From Methanofollis formosanus (lineage in GTDB: Archaea; Halobacteriota; Methanomicrobia; Methanomicrobiales; Methanofollaceae), in the NCBI RefSeq assembly GCF_019633745.1, contig NZ_CP037968.1, forward strand, positions 1,804,789 to 1,868,788: DNA of 64,000 bases, read 5' to 3'. The notes under the pieces are model-generated. The model saw nothing but the letters and a program-made list of their open reading frames with translations. It was not told where the DNA came from and made no database searches. This document shows positions 50,454-59,747 of the stretch, one piece after another. The translations under genes and the position numbers were made by a program. The first letter of the stretch is position 1, and every line of letters starts with the position of its first letter.

Positions 50454-51317
50454 ATGGTACTCGGTAACTACAAGTCTGTTGTTGCTGCACGCAGCACCGA
50501 CAATGAGATCCTGAAGGGTGCCCAGGACGGCGGCATCGTCACCCAGCTCTTCGCGTACGCGCTCGAAGAGGGGATCATCGACGGCGCCATCGTCGCAGGG
50601 CCTTCCGATGAGCCGTGGAAGCCTGAGCCGGTCATTGCGACCACGAAGGCAGAGCTTCTTGCGGCCCGCGGGACCAAATACACCCTCTCCCCGAACATCG
50701 CCCTCCTCAAGGAGGCGACCCGCAGCTACGGTCTTGACAGGATCGGCATCGTCGGCACCCCATGCCAGATGCAGGCGGTCCGCAAGGCGCAGCTCTACCC
50801 GATCGGGATGCGTGACGTCCCTGACAAGATCGCCCTCGCCATCGGGATCTTCTGCATGGAGAACTTCCCGTACCAGAGCCTCGAGGCGATGGTCGAGGAC
50901 CACTGCAACGTGAAACTCGAGTCGGTCAAGAAACTCGACATCGGGAAGGGCAAGTTCTGGGCCTACACCGAGCGCGGTGCGGTCGCCCAGATCCCGCTCA
51001 AGGTCACCCACAAGTACGAGCAGCCCGGCTGCCACGTCTGTCTGGACTATGTCTCCAACCTTGCCGATGTCTCGACCGGATCGGTCGGCGCACCCGACGG
51101 GTGGAGCACGGTCTTTGTCAGGACCCAGAACGGTGAGAACGCCTGGGGCAAGGCTATCGCCGCCGGGTGCTTCGAGACCAAGCCGATCGAGGAGGTCAAG
51201 CCCGGTCTCGACCTCGTCACGAAGCTTGCGACCGAGAAGATCACCAAGAACCAGAAGACACTTGAGGCACGTGCCACCTTCGGGGTGGGCAAGGGTCTGC
51301 GCAACCCCTATATCTAA
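50454..51317 (+). CDS. frhB: F420-reducing hydrogenase, beta subunit
   Basis: This 287-residue flavoprotein reduces F420 using FAD and a [4Fe-4S] cluster. Motifs are [80 protein letters not shown] and [20 protein letters not shown] (Fe-S Cys). ATG 50454 has GAGGTGA 7 nt upstream. It lies 10 bp after frhG. A T-run at 51323-51329 probably ends the operon. Confidence 0.95.
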   Translation: MVLGNYKSVVAARSTDNEILKGAQDGGIVTQLFAYALEEGIIDGAIVAGPSDEPWKPEPVIATTKAELLAARGTKYTLSPNIALLKEATRSYGLDRIGIVGTPCQMQAVRKAQLYPIGMRDVPDKIALAIGIFCMENFPYQSLEAMVEDHCNVKLESVKKLDIGKGKFWAYTERGAVAQIPLKVTHKYEQPGCHVCLDYVSNLADVSTGSVGAPDGWSTVFVRTQNGENAWGKAIAAGCFETKPIEEVKPGLDLVTKLATEKITKNQKTLEARATFGVGKGLRNPYI

Positions 51318-51322
51318 ACCCA

Positions 51323-51329
51323 TTTTTTT
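51323..51329 (+). terminator. T-run terminator after frhB
   Basis: CCATTTTTTTG gives seven Ts six nt after the frhB stop, the likely end of the frhADGB transcript. Confidence 0.45.
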
Positions 51330-51416
51330 GCACGTTCTTCAATGGGCCGGAAGGGTGCGGGTCTGCTGCAGTCTTCCGTCTTCTTTCTATCGGGGAGCGA
51401 TCGCTCTCACGAAATG

Positions 51417-51424
51417 TTTATATA
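51417..51424 (+). promoter_or_regulatory. TATA box for the small gene at 51466
   Basis: TTTATATA lies about 45 nt before the ATG at 51466. Confidence 0.55.
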
Positions 51425-51465
51425 GTGTCGCCCGTGTATGTTCCCGTTGGGGGGAACGGTTCGGT

Positions 51466-51663
51466 ATGAAAAAAGAGCTCTCTTTTGAAGATCTCGTCGA
51501 GATGCCGTTTTTCGAGGGGCTTGCGGCGCTCGCCCTGGCACGAAGGGGCGACCTCACGCTCATGGTCGGCGAGCGGCCTGCCGGGGCGGATCAGGTCGAA
51601 AAAATGGTGGATGAGATCGTCAGGATGCTGAGGCCGGAGGAACCGGTCCCGGTTTCGGCCTGA
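51466..51663 (+). CDS. Small protein of unknown function
   Basis: This 65-residue acidic protein (MKKELSFEDLVEMPFFEGLA, then ALALARRGDLTLMVGERPAG and a C-terminal helix ADQVEKMVDEIVRMLRPEEP) has no recognised family. The gene has its own TATA box. It sits between frhB and a convergent DUF2124 gene and could be a methanogen-specific small protein. Confidence 0.55.
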   Translation: MKKELSFEDLVEMPFFEGLAALALARRGDLTLMVGERPAGADQVEKMVDEIVRMLRPEEPVPVSA

Positions 51664-51669
51664 GTGCGC

Positions 51670-52155
51670 TCAGGCGCTGTAGACGGTCACGGGGTCGAGG
51701 GTGGCGTCGATAAGGAGGTCGAAGCCGATTTTGTCGGTCCATCCGGCCTTCTCGAACATGCTCATGAAACAGATCCCGACCGGTACGGCTTGAGAGTACT
51801 TCGCGAGGAGGGCGGCGGTCTCGTCGGCGCTCACCTCGACGTTCGGCATCGCAAGGCCGCCCATGACCACGACGACGCCGGGGTCGATCGCTTCGGGGCG
51901 GTCGCCGATCTGCATCCCGATCCCGGCCGCGGGGGTGATCACGCGTGCCTGCTCTTCGTTCAGGAACGGGACGAAGACCTGCTCGACGGGGAGGTCGCGG
52001 GTGGCGAAGGCCAGGAGTTCGATGAAGGGGGTGCAGGTGCCCGGACAGCCGTAGTAAACGATCTGCGTGCCTTCTGGGAGTCCTGCTTTCACCAGATACT
52101 CTTTGAAGGGTCTGAGCATTCCGGGGACGCCTTTGAGCTGTTCTTTCACTTCCAT
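51670..52155 (-). CDS. DUF2124 protein
   Basis: This 161-residue protein matches DUF2124, a family known from methanogens: GTQIVYYGCPGTCTPFIELL (about residues 29-48, two Cys), VFVPFLNEEQARVI, PGVVVVMGGLAMPNVEVSAD (about 92-111) and VPVGICFMSMFEKAGWTDKI. The function is unknown. CTTTATATA on the minus strand (52177-52185) lies about 26 nt before the ATG, so the mRNA is nearly leaderless. It converges with the small gene at 51466, 6 bp away. Confidence 0.8.
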   Translation of the reverse strand: MEVKEQLKGVPGMLRPFKEYLVKAGLPEGTQIVYYGCPGTCTPFIELLAFATRDLPVEQVFVPFLNEEQARVITPAAGIGMQIGDRPEAIDPGVVVVMGGLAMPNVEVSADETAALLAKYSQAVPVGICFMSMFEKAGWTDKIGFDLLIDATLDPVTVYSA

Positions 52156-52198
52156 AGAGAAAGATCCGTCTGGGGGTATATAAAGCGTGGCGCTGCTC

Positions 52199-52321
52199 TT
52201 ACGCGCTCATCGTCTCGCCCAGAAAGACGAGCGTGACGATGATCATGCTCATAAAAATCATGCCGCCGACAAGAAGGAGTGCATGGTCGAATTGTTCTTT
52301 TTCGGATGTCTTTTCACCCAT
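52199..52321 (-). CDS. Single-helix membrane microprotein (40 residues)
   Basis: A 40-codon frame on the minus strand reads MGEKTSEKEQFDHALLLVGG, continues through a hydrophobic helix MIFMSMIIVTLVFLG, and ends ETMSA. A charged N-terminus followed by one helix is typical of a genuine membrane microprotein. It is upstream of the DUF2124 gene on the same strand. No strong ribosome binding site is seen. Confidence 0.5.
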   Translation of the reverse strand: MGEKTSEKEQFDHALLLVGGMIFMSMIIVTLVFLGETMSA

Positions 52322-52410
52322 AGGCCCATCATTTCGCCGGAGGATACATGAAAGTGTTGGACCTGGTGCCCTCCAAAAGGGATATTGTGGAAGAGGTCGA
52401 TAATCGAGGG

Positions 52411-52653
52411 ATGGCAGAGAAAAAACTTATCCGTCCGAAGGAGGGGCGGATGATTGCGGGGGTCTGTGCGGGTATTGGGAAGTACTTCGACGTCGACCCG
52501 ACCTGGGTCAGGATCATCTGGGTGATCGTGAGTTTCTTTGGCTATGTCATCCCCGGGGTTATCATCTATATCATCGCCGCACTCATCATTCCCGAAGAGG
52601 AGGAAGGCGTCCTCGATGCCGAATATGTGGTGAAGGAGGAGCGGGAAGCCTGA
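52411..52653 (+). CDS. PspC-domain membrane protein
   Basis: This 80-residue protein is a PspC domain: KKLIRPKEGRMIAGVCAGIG, KYFDVDPTWVRIIWVIVSFF, GYVIPGVIIYIIAALIIPEE. Such proteins respond to envelope stress in bacteria; archaeal roles are unknown. ATG 52411 is preceded directly by GAGGG and begins MAEKKLIRP, the usual start, while an upstream in-frame ATG (52348) would add about 21 residues. It is divergent from the microprotein gene at 52321. Confidence 0.82.
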   Translation: MAEKKLIRPKEGRMIAGVCAGIGKYFDVDPTWVRIIWVIVSFFGYVIPGVIIYIIAALIIPEEEEGVLDAEYVVKEEREA

Positions 52654-52696
52654 TCGCTCCCATAAATATTTCCGTGACGAACCGCATGGTTCCGTG

Positions 52697-53869
52697 ATGA
52701 CATGCCGGTACGCCGCCAGAATGGAGAAGACGCCCCGCTCCTTTATCCGGGAGATCCTGAGGGTCACTGAAAGCCCCGAGATCATCTCTTTTGCCGGAGG
52801 TCTCCCGAACCCGGCTCTTATCCGGGTGGAGGAGATTGCAACGGCGGCTCGATCGGTCTTCGAATCCGGTGGTGCCGCTGCTCTCCAGTACGCGACCACC
52901 GAGGGCTATCTGCCGCTCAGGGAGTTTATCGCCGACCGGTACAGGCAGAGGCTCGGTCTTGAGGTCGGTCCCGAGGAGATCCTCATCACCAGCGGTTCGC
53001 AACAGGCTCTCGACCTGATCGGCAAGGTCGTTCTTGACCCCGGCGATGCGGTGGCGATCGAGCGCCCCGGTTATCTGGGTGCCATCCAGGCTCTCTCCCT
53101 GTATGAACCCCATTTCTCTCCTGTCCCTCTCGAAGAGGACGGCCCCGACCTCGCCGCCCTGGAGAGGGTGCTCGAAGAGCGGGATGTCAGGCTCTTCTAT
53201 GGTGTCCCGAACTCGCAGAACCCCACAGGGATCACCTGGTCGCAGGAGAAACGGGAGGGTGTGGCGTCGCTCCTCGAAGGAACCGATACGCTCTTTGTCG
53301 AGGACGACGCCTATGGCGAACTGCGGTTTGCAGGCCGCCCTCTGCCGCCGGTGAAGACGTATCTTCCTGACTCGACAATCCTGACCGGGTCCTTCTCGAA
53401 GATCGCGGCGCCGGGACTGCGTGTCGGGTGGATCTGTGCGGATCCTGCGGTCCTCGAGCGCCTTGTCGTTGCAAAACAGGCATCAGACCTCCATACCAGC
53501 ACTCTTGACCAGCGGATTCTCGCCCGGTACCTTCTGGACACCGATCTCGATGCGCATGTCAGGGAGATCTGCCGGGTGTACGGCCGACACTCCGCACTGA
53601 TGGCCGCCCTGATAGACGATCTCTTCCCTGACGGAGTCGTCCGCACCGATCCGGATGGGGGGATGTTCCTCTGGGTGACCCTCCCGCCCGACCTCTCCTC
53701 GATGACCCTCTTCGAGCGTGCCCTTGCCGAGCGAGTCGCCATCCTCCCCGGCCTTCCCTTCTATGTTGACGGCGGCGGGGAGAGGACGGTCCGCCTGAAC
53801 TTCTCGAATGCCGACGAGGAGCGGATCACCGAGGGGATGCACCGCCTCGCCCGGGCCATCGGCGTGTAG
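52697..53869 (+). CDS. PLP-dependent aminotransferase, LysN/MocR-like fold I
   Basis: This 390-residue protein is a class I/II aminotransferase similar to 2-aminoadipate (LysN-type) and valine-pyruvate enzymes. Features are ISFAGGLPNPALIRVEEIAT (residues 30-49), QYATTEGYLPLREFIADRYR, EEILITSGSQQALDLIGKVV, LFYGVPNSQNPTGITW (about 175-190), LFVEDDAYGELRF and the PLP Lys in ILTGSFSKIAAPGLRVGWIC (about 233-252). A GTG at 52694 precedes the ATG. The Na+/H+ antiporter gene converges 2 bp after its stop. Confidence 0.85.
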   Translation: MTCRYAARMEKTPRSFIREILRVTESPEIISFAGGLPNPALIRVEEIATAARSVFESGGAAALQYATTEGYLPLREFIADRYRQRLGLEVGPEEILITSGSQQALDLIGKVVLDPGDAVAIERPGYLGAIQALSLYEPHFSPVPLEEDGPDLAALERVLEERDVRLFYGVPNSQNPTGITWSQEKREGVASLLEGTDTLFVEDDAYGELRFAGRPLPPVKTYLPDSTILTGSFSKIAAPGLRVGWICADPAVLERLVVAKQASDLHTSTLDQRILARYLLDTDLDAHVREICRVYGRHSALMAALIDDLFPDGVVRTDPDGGMFLWVTLPPDLSSMTLFERALAERVAILPGLPFYVDGGGERTVRLNFSNADEERITEGMHRLARAIGV

Positions 53870-53870
53870 A

Positions 53871-55043
53871 TCAGGTCTCCCTGTACAGCCAGTTCCGGTA
53901 GACGATCGGGGTGATCACCGTCGTCAGCAGACTCATCAGCACGATGGCGACATAGACGCCCTGGTCGATGAGGCCCTGGTTGAGGCCGATGAGGGCGACG
54001 ATCATCGCCACCTCCCCACGCGGCACCATCCCGAACCCGATGATCAGCGAATTTCTGGTGCTCACGCCCTGGAGACGTGCCGGAACGCCGCAGCCGATGA
54101 GTTTGGTGACGACGGCCACGACGGTGAGGGCGAGGAGGAAGAGCGCGATCCCGGGGGTGAGGGCGGTGATGTCGACGAGGATCCCGAGTGAGACGAAGAA
54201 GATCGAGGCGAAGATGATGTGGAGATACTCGGCCCCTTCCTTGAGGTCGCGGGAGTGAGCGAGGTCGACGCCCCGAAACGAGATCCCGGCGATGAAGGCC
54301 CCGATGATCGCTGATATCCCGATGAACTCGGCCCCCATCGCGAAGAAGAACGCGGCGGCCATCGCGGTGATGAAGACGAGTTCCGGGTAACGTTGTGCGA
54401 GCGGCGTCCGGTCGACCCGTTCGAGGAGGGGGGCGACCACCTTGATCCCGACGGCGCCGGCGACGACGATGAAGGCGAGGTCTTTGAAGACCGTCGTCGC
54501 CACGCCGAGGGGGGTGAAGGTGCCGGCGACGACGTCGATGGAGACCGAGAGGGCGATGAGGGAGAGGACGTCGTCGATGACGGCGGTCCCGATCACCGCC
54601 CTGGCCGCCGCGCTGCTCAACTGTCCCATCTCCTTGAGGACGTTGGCGGTGATCGCGATGCTCGTGGCGGTCATCGCGGTACCGACAAAGACGGCGCTCC
54701 CGAAGGGATACCCCATCGCCTCTGCCAGCCAGAACCCGCCGAGCCAGGGTACGATCACGCCCGAAAGGCCGATGACGACGTACCGCCGGTCCAGGAGGTC
54801 CTTGAGGTCGAACTCCAGGCCGATGACGAAGAGGAGGATCACGGCCCCGAGGGCGGCGAGGCTCCTGACAAAATCGGTGTAGGTGATGAGCGCGAGAAAA
54901 CTCGGGCCCACGATAAGCCCGACCAGGATCTCGCCGACGACGGCGGACTGGTTGATCCTGGACGCCACGAGGTACCCGGTGAGCGCCACAAAGAGGAGCA
55001 GGCTCATCTGGAACTCGATGGTGGTCTCGATCCCGGTGCTCAT
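53871..55043 (-). CDS. Cation:proton antiporter (CPA2/Kef type)
   Basis: This 390-residue protein has about twelve helices of the Na+/H+ exchanger domain (PF00999). The ion-binding helices are FVGTAMTATSIAITANVLKE (about 138-157) and VIGTAVIDDVLSLIALSVSI (about 165-184, Asp-Asp). It lacks a TrkA-N domain, so it is the short form. It exchanges Na+ or K+ for H+. The 3' end is 1 bp from the convergent aminotransferase stop. The gene downstream of its start (55092) runs the same way. Confidence 0.85.
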   Translation of the reverse strand: MSTGIETTIEFQMSLLLFVALTGYLVASRINQSAVVGEILVGLIVGPSFLALITYTDFVRSLAALGAVILLFVIGLEFDLKDLLDRRYVVIGLSGVIVPWLGGFWLAEAMGYPFGSAVFVGTAMTATSIAITANVLKEMGQLSSAAARAVIGTAVIDDVLSLIALSVSIDVVAGTFTPLGVATTVFKDLAFIVVAGAVGIKVVAPLLERVDRTPLAQRYPELVFITAMAAAFFFAMGAEFIGISAIIGAFIAGISFRGVDLAHSRDLKEGAEYLHIIFASIFFVSLGILVDITALTPGIALFLLALTVVAVVTKLIGCGVPARLQGVSTRNSLIIGFGMVPRGEVAMIVALIGLNQGLIDQGVYVAIVLMSLLTTVITPIVYRNWLYRET

Positions 55044-55091
55044 GGGGAGGGATGAGACCCCTGGATATTAAAGGGGTGTGGCCTCTTCATC

Positions 55092-55748
55092 TCAGGGGAG
55101 GGGAGCCAGGGCCTGCCGTCCCCCGAACTCCCTGAGCACCTCCCGGCAGGTCCCGCCGTTGCCCAGGTGACAGACGGCGACGGTCTCCGCGGCGAACCGG
55201 TACGGGAGCGGGAGCCTGGTGTCCGGGTCTCCGGCCTCCCCGACGCCGAGGGTGATATGGGGCGAGTAGCGGTCGCCGGCATGGGCGGTCCCGAACTCCC
55301 TGACATACTCGAGGATCCCTGGGTCGGCCGCTTCGCCCCCTCGCACCGCGAGCATCGAGGGTGCGGTCTCGGTGAGGGCGAAGGGTGCGATGCCGCGGAC
55401 GACCTCGTCGTGGAGTGCCCGGAGCGCGGGTTCGGGGGCGACGTCGAAGCCCGAGACCGGGTGGCCCGGAGCGGTCATGACACTGGAGACCCCGGTGAGG
55501 GTGATGCCGAGAGGCCGGTGCCGCTCCCAGACCCCGGCGAGATGATCGCAGACGGCCGGGAGGTCGGCGGCCCGGATCGGGGCCATGGCAAGGGTGATGT
55601 GGGCGATCCCGCCGCCTGGACCGAGGAGCACCCCGCGGTCCCTGCTCCGCCTGATCAGGGTCCGGTTGATCCTTCCGACCTCGCTCCTGACCTCTGACGG
55701 CGGAATAAGTGCAATATCGACGGCAATTGCCTCGTTCTCCTGGTGCAT
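55092..55748 (-). CDS. 2H phosphoesterase (2'-5' RNA ligase-like)
   Basis: This 218-residue protein carries two HxT motifs, HITLAMAPIRAADL (about residue 50) and HITLGVGEAG (about 165), spaced as in 2H phosphoesterases (LigT/CPDase fold). It likely opens 2',3'-cyclic phosphates or ligates RNA ends; which is unknown. The upstream region to 55837 is divergent from the FKBP gene. Confidence 0.75.
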   Translation of the reverse strand: MHQENEAIAVDIALIPPSEVRSEVGRINRTLIRRSRDRGVLLGPGGGIAHITLAMAPIRAADLPAVCDHLAGVWERHRPLGITLTGVSSVMTAPGHPVSGFDVAPEPALRALHDEVVRGIAPFALTETAPSMLAVRGGEAADPGILEYVREFGTAHAGDRYSPHITLGVGEAGDPDTRLPLPYRFAAETVAVCHLGNGGTCREVLREFGGRQALAPLP

Positions 55749-55837
55749 GGATGTAGAGATACCCTCTGAGATAATATGCTTTTCCTGCTCCGGCCCCGGT
55801 CCGCAAACTACTTCACCTCCCGCTCCGCAGGGGGGGT

Positions 55838-56269
55838 ATGTCCGACCAGGCAGTACATGGGAGCACCGTCACCCTCCACTACACCGGCACGCTTGAGGAC
55901 GGCCGCGTCTTCGGTGCCACCACTGAGAGCGACCCGCTGGTCCTGATCATCGGCGGGGGCGAGTACCTCCGGGCCTTCGAGGAGGCGCTTGTCGGCATGG
56001 CCCCGGGCGAGAAGAAGTCGTTCACGATCGATCCCGAAAAGGCCTACGGCCAGTGGCAGGAGGGGCTCGTGGCCGAGGTCCCCCGGACGGTCTTCGGACC
56101 CGGCCCGGCCCCGGAACCGGGAAGCAGTTTCCTGGCCGAACTCACCGAAGGGGAGAAAGTGCCGGTGCGGGTTGCGGCGGTCACCGAGGAGACGGTCGTC
56201 ATCGATGCCAACCATCCGCTGGCAGGCGAGATCCTCTGTTTCGAGGTCGAGGTCGTCTCGGTCTCGTGA
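55838..56269 (+). CDS. FKBP-type peptidyl-prolyl isomerase, SlyD-like
   Basis: This 143-residue isomerase/chaperone has HGSTVTLHYTGTLEDGRVFG at the N-terminus, FEEALVGMAPGEKKSFTIDP (about 48-67), an inserted flap domain (EVPRTVFGPGPAPEPGSSFL, about 79-98) and DANHPLAGEILCFEVEVVSV at the C-terminus, typical of archaeal short FKBPs. It folds proteins in the cytoplasm. It is short but complete. The Ca2+-ATPase gene converges 20 bp after its stop. Confidence 0.88.
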   Translation: MSDQAVHGSTVTLHYTGTLEDGRVFGATTESDPLVLIIGGGEYLRAFEEALVGMAPGEKKSFTIDPEKAYGQWQEGLVAEVPRTVFGPGPAPEPGSSFLAELTEGEKVPVRVAAVTEETVVIDANHPLAGEILCFEVEVVSVS

Positions 56270-56289
56270 GGTTCTCATCACCGTTCCTC

Positions 56290-58950
56290 TCATTTTTCTC
56301 CGCGTCCGACCACCCATTTGTAGCCCTCGCCCAACAGCAGGAGAGGGAGGCCGACGAGAAGGAGCAGAAGCCAGTCGGGCCCGGTGAGCGGGACGGTCCT
56401 GAAGGCCGCCTGGAGGGGCGGGGCATAGACCGCCGCGACCTGCAGGAGAAGACTGGCCGCGGCCGCGGCGATGAGCGAGGGGTTTGAGAAGAGTCCGGTC
56501 TCCAGCACGCCGGCGTGCAGCGACTTGAAGTTGAAGAGGTTGACCAGTTCGAAGACGACCAGGCCGGTGAAGGCGAGGGTCCGTGCCCGTTCCTCGCCGG
56601 CGCCGAGGGCCAGGGCGAAGATCGTCAGGACTAGCGCCCCGATCGCCGCCCCGATGAGCGCAACCCCGGCCGCCGCCCGGCGCGGCAGCACCCCGGCCTC
56701 GGGGCTGGCCGGCGTGCGGCGCATCACGTCTTTCTCGGCCGGTTCGACCCCGAGGGCCAGGGCGGTCACCCCGTCGGTCACCAGGTTCACCCAGAGCACC
56801 TGGGCCGGGAGGAGGACGAGCGGGAGGCCGGCGAGGAGGCCGCCGGTGATCGCCACCACCTCGCCGATGTTGGAGGAGAGGAGGTACCTGGTGAACTTTG
56901 CGATGTTGTCGGTCTCCCGCCGTCCCTCGGCGACGCCGGCGACGATGCTCGCGAAGTTGTCGTCGACCAGCACGATGTCGCTCGCCTCCCTGGCGGCTTC
57001 GGTGCCCTTCACGCCCATCGCGATCCCAACATGCGCCTTCTTGAGGGCCGGGGCGTCGTTCACCCCGTCGCCGGTCATCGCCACCACCGCCCCTTCCCTG
57101 GTGAAGAGGTCGATGACCCGGAGTTTGTGTTCGGCCGTGACCCTGGCCAGCACCTTTGTCTCCCGCAACGTCTTGAGGAGGGCGTCGTCGTCCATGGCGT
57201 CGATATCGGCGCCTCGCACCACCCCGGTGCCCGGAAGCCCCACCGCCCTGGCGACCGCTGTGGCCGTCGCCGGGGCATCGCCGGTGATCATCACCACGTC
57301 GATCCCGGCTTGGCGGCAGAGGCCGAGGGCCTCCGGCGCCTCCTCGCGGGGCGGGTCCAGAATCCCGGCATAGCCCAGGAAGATGAACGCCGGTTCTTCC
57401 AGGCCCTCGCCCGGTTTCATGCGGCGGCAGGCGGTTGCGATCACTCGCAGGCCCCCCTGTGCCGCCTCCTCCAGGCCGTCCTGCAGCGCCGTCCTCGTTA
57501 CCCCGTCCAGGGGCCGCACCCGTCCGCCGGTGAGCACGCGGGTGCAGTGCCCGAGCACCACCTCGGGCGCCCCTTTCATGTAGGCGACCCGCCCTTCCCC
57601 CTCGGTGACCGCGACGGTCATCCGCTTTCGCGCCGAGGAGAAGGAGGCCTCCTCCTCGATCGCCGGGAGGTCTTCCCGCCTGATCCCGGCCCTGGCCGCG
57701 GCCACGACCAGCGCCCCCTCGGTCGGGCTCCCGAGGATCCCGGGCCTCCCATCCTCATCGACTGTGAGGGAGGCGTGGCTGCAGACGGCGCCGGCCCGCA
57801 GGAAGACCTGCAGGCCCGGCACCATCCCGGGCATGACGGCCGCCCCGTCGACCAGGAAGGTGCCTGTCGGCTCGTAGCCCCGACCTTCCACCGCCACCCG
57901 CTCGCCGCCGGGGAGGGCGACCATGCTCACTGCCATCTCGTTTCTCGTGAGCGTTCCGGTCTTGTCGGTGCAGATCACCGTGACCGAGCCCAGACTCTCG
58001 GAGGCGGCGAGGTGGCGGACCAGACAGTGCCGGCGCATCAGCGCCTTCACTCCCACGGCCAGGCTCAGCGTCACCACCGCGGGCAGCCCCTCCGGGATCA
58101 CCGCCACAGCCAGGGAGACCCCGGTGAGAAAGAGTTCGTAGACCTCCCGCCGCTGCAGCAGTCCGATGAGCACCACCAGGACGGCGACGGCGAGGGCGAT
58201 CTCCCCCACCCGTCGTGATAGCAGGTCGAGCCGCCTCGTGAGCGGGGTCTTCACCTCCTCGACCCGCCGGGACAGCCCGGCGATCCACCCGAACTCGGTC
58301 GCCATCCCGGTCGCCACCACCGCCCCGGTCCCCCGGCCGTTCACGACGGTCGTGCCCATATACGCCAGATTCTCCCGCTCGGCCAGCGGCGTCTCCCCGG
58401 GCAGCGCCCCTTCGACCTTCGTGGCCGGTTCGGACTCGCCGGTGAGCGGGGCCTCGTCGACCTGGAGGGTGGTCGTGGCGATGAGGACGAGGTCGGCCGG
58501 GACCTTCTGCCCGCTCTCCAGGCGCACGATGTCGCCGGGGACCAGCACGGCGGCGTCAACTTCCGTCTCCCTCCCGTCGCGCACTACCACGGCCCGCAAC
58601 CCGAGCATCCGCCTGAGGGCCTTCATCCCCTGCTCGGCCTGCCACTCCTGGACCGTGCCCAGCACGGCGTTGAGGACGACGATGAGCAGGATCGCAAGGG
58701 CGTCGACGCCTTCGCCGACCGCCAGGGAGATGGCCGCGGCGACGAGAAGGACGAGGACCAGCGAACTCCTGAACTGCCGCAGCACGATCGCCGGGACCGA
58801 CGCCCCCTCGTCGCCCGCGATCCGGTTTTCGCCGTACCGCTCCAGGCGTGCCGCCGCCTCGGTCGCGGAGAGCCCGCGCTCCCCGGTGGAGAGCGCGTCC
58901 AGCACCCCGGCCGAGCCGAGGGTGTGCCAGCGGGGTTCCCGCGCCGCCAT
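56290..58950 (-). CDS. P-type cation ATPase, Ca2+/PMR1-like (IIA)
   Basis: This 886-residue pump has all domains: an N-terminal actuator with VDEAPLTGESEPATKVEGAL (about 168-187), the phosphorylation site VTVICTDKTGTLTRNEMAVS (about 325-344), an N domain with MTVAVTEGEGRVAYMKGAPE and the hinge AMTGDGVNDAPALKKAHVGI (about 623-642). Ten membrane helices and the family start (HTLGSAGVLDALSTGERGLS) place it among Ca2+-type ATPases, and it likely exports Ca2+ or Mn2+. It is divergent from the DUF432-MscS unit. Confidence 0.9.
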   Translation of the reverse strand: MAAREPRWHTLGSAGVLDALSTGERGLSATEAAARLERYGENRIAGDEGASVPAIVLRQFRSSLVLVLLVAAAISLAVGEGVDALAILLIVVLNAVLGTVQEWQAEQGMKALRRMLGLRAVVVRDGRETEVDAAVLVPGDIVRLESGQKVPADLVLIATTTLQVDEAPLTGESEPATKVEGALPGETPLAERENLAYMGTTVVNGRGTGAVVATGMATEFGWIAGLSRRVEEVKTPLTRRLDLLSRRVGEIALAVAVLVVLIGLLQRREVYELFLTGVSLAVAVIPEGLPAVVTLSLAVGVKALMRRHCLVRHLAASESLGSVTVICTDKTGTLTRNEMAVSMVALPGGERVAVEGRGYEPTGTFLVDGAAVMPGMVPGLQVFLRAGAVCSHASLTVDEDGRPGILGSPTEGALVVAAARAGIRREDLPAIEEEASFSSARKRMTVAVTEGEGRVAYMKGAPEVVLGHCTRVLTGGRVRPLDGVTRTALQDGLEEAAQGGLRVIATACRRMKPGEGLEEPAFIFLGYAGILDPPREEAPEALGLCRQAGIDVVMITGDAPATATAVARAVGLPGTGVVRGADIDAMDDDALLKTLRETKVLARVTAEHKLRVIDLFTREGAVVAMTGDGVNDAPALKKAHVGIAMGVKGTEAAREASDIVLVDDNFASIVAGVAEGRRETDNIAKFTRYLLSSNIGEVVAITGGLLAGLPLVLLPAQVLWVNLVTDGVTALALGVEPAEKDVMRRTPASPEAGVLPRRAAAGVALIGAAIGALVLTIFALALGAGEERARTLAFTGLVVFELVNLFNFKSLHAGVLETGLFSNPSLIAAAAASLLLQVAAVYAPPLQAAFRTVPLTGPDWLLLLLVGLPLLLLGEGYKWVVGRGEK

Positions 58951-59039
58951 CAGACCGGGATCGTTCTCATGATAGAAAGAGCGTTCGGCCCCCTGCCGCC
59001 TGAGATACCTTAAAGAGCGCGCCCTTTGAAACTCAATGC

Positions 59040-59747
59040 GTGTACGGCACCCACGACCTCCCCTTCCACTACGAGACCGACGGCTTCTCTCTCGATTTCG
59101 AGCACGAGAGTGGGAGATATCTCTACCGGCGGGAGTTGAACGGCAGCAGAAAGGAGCATCTCCTCCTCTCCTCGGGCGGCCGCGTCATCGTCAACCCGGT
59201 CGAACCGCTCAACCTCCCCAAGAGCATCTGCCACGCCCTTCTTGTGGAGTTCGACCCCCTCTCCATCGAACCGGGTGCGAGGTCGACGGTCTACCTCACC
59301 TTCCCCGTCGAGATCGGGGTCTTTGTCGCGGGCCGGGGGAACCTCGAGGTGCTGGACATCTTCTCCTGGAACGCGCCCAAGTACACGCTGTACGGTGCGT
59401 CGGACGGCGGGACGATCGCGAGGTACTGGAAGAGCCCGACCTATGCCGCACCCCCCGACCTCGACCCCCTCAGGGAAGGGCTGCTCGCCCTGACCATCAG
59501 CAACACCACCAGGGACTGGGTCGAACTCTCCAGGGTGGTGCTCGAGAGTATCGGCATGAAGATCTACTACGACGATGCGCTGGTCTCGATGCAGGCGCGG
59601 ATGCGGCTGGTCAGTACGATGGTGGCCGAGACCTCGTTCCGGGACCGCCCGTTTGAAGAAGGACAGAAAAAGGCGCTTGAACTCTATCTGGGCCGGGTGC
59701 TCGCCGGCGTGGAGCGCTCGCGGTTCCTGATGGACCAGGGGTTATAA
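59040..59747 (+). CDS. DUF432 protein
   Basis: This 235-residue protein starts at a GTG (MYGTHDLPFHYETDGFSLDF) and has the DUF432 pattern: VIVNPVEPLNLPKSICHALL, RSTVYLTFPVEIGVFVAGRG and VLDIFSWNAPKYTLYGASDG. It is mostly beta, with a helical end. The family is archaeal and usually beside mechanosensitive channels. Its TAA stop shares an A with the MscS ATG, so the proteins are translated together and may form a complex. Confidence 0.8.
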   Translation: MYGTHDLPFHYETDGFSLDFEHESGRYLYRRELNGSRKEHLLLSSGGRVIVNPVEPLNLPKSICHALLVEFDPLSIEPGARSTVYLTFPVEIGVFVAGRGNLEVLDIFSWNAPKYTLYGASDGGTIARYWKSPTYAAPPDLDPLREGLLALTISNTTRDWVELSRVVLESIGMKIYYDDALVSMQARMRLVSTMVAETSFRDRPFEEGQKKALELYLGRVLAGVERSRFLMDQGL

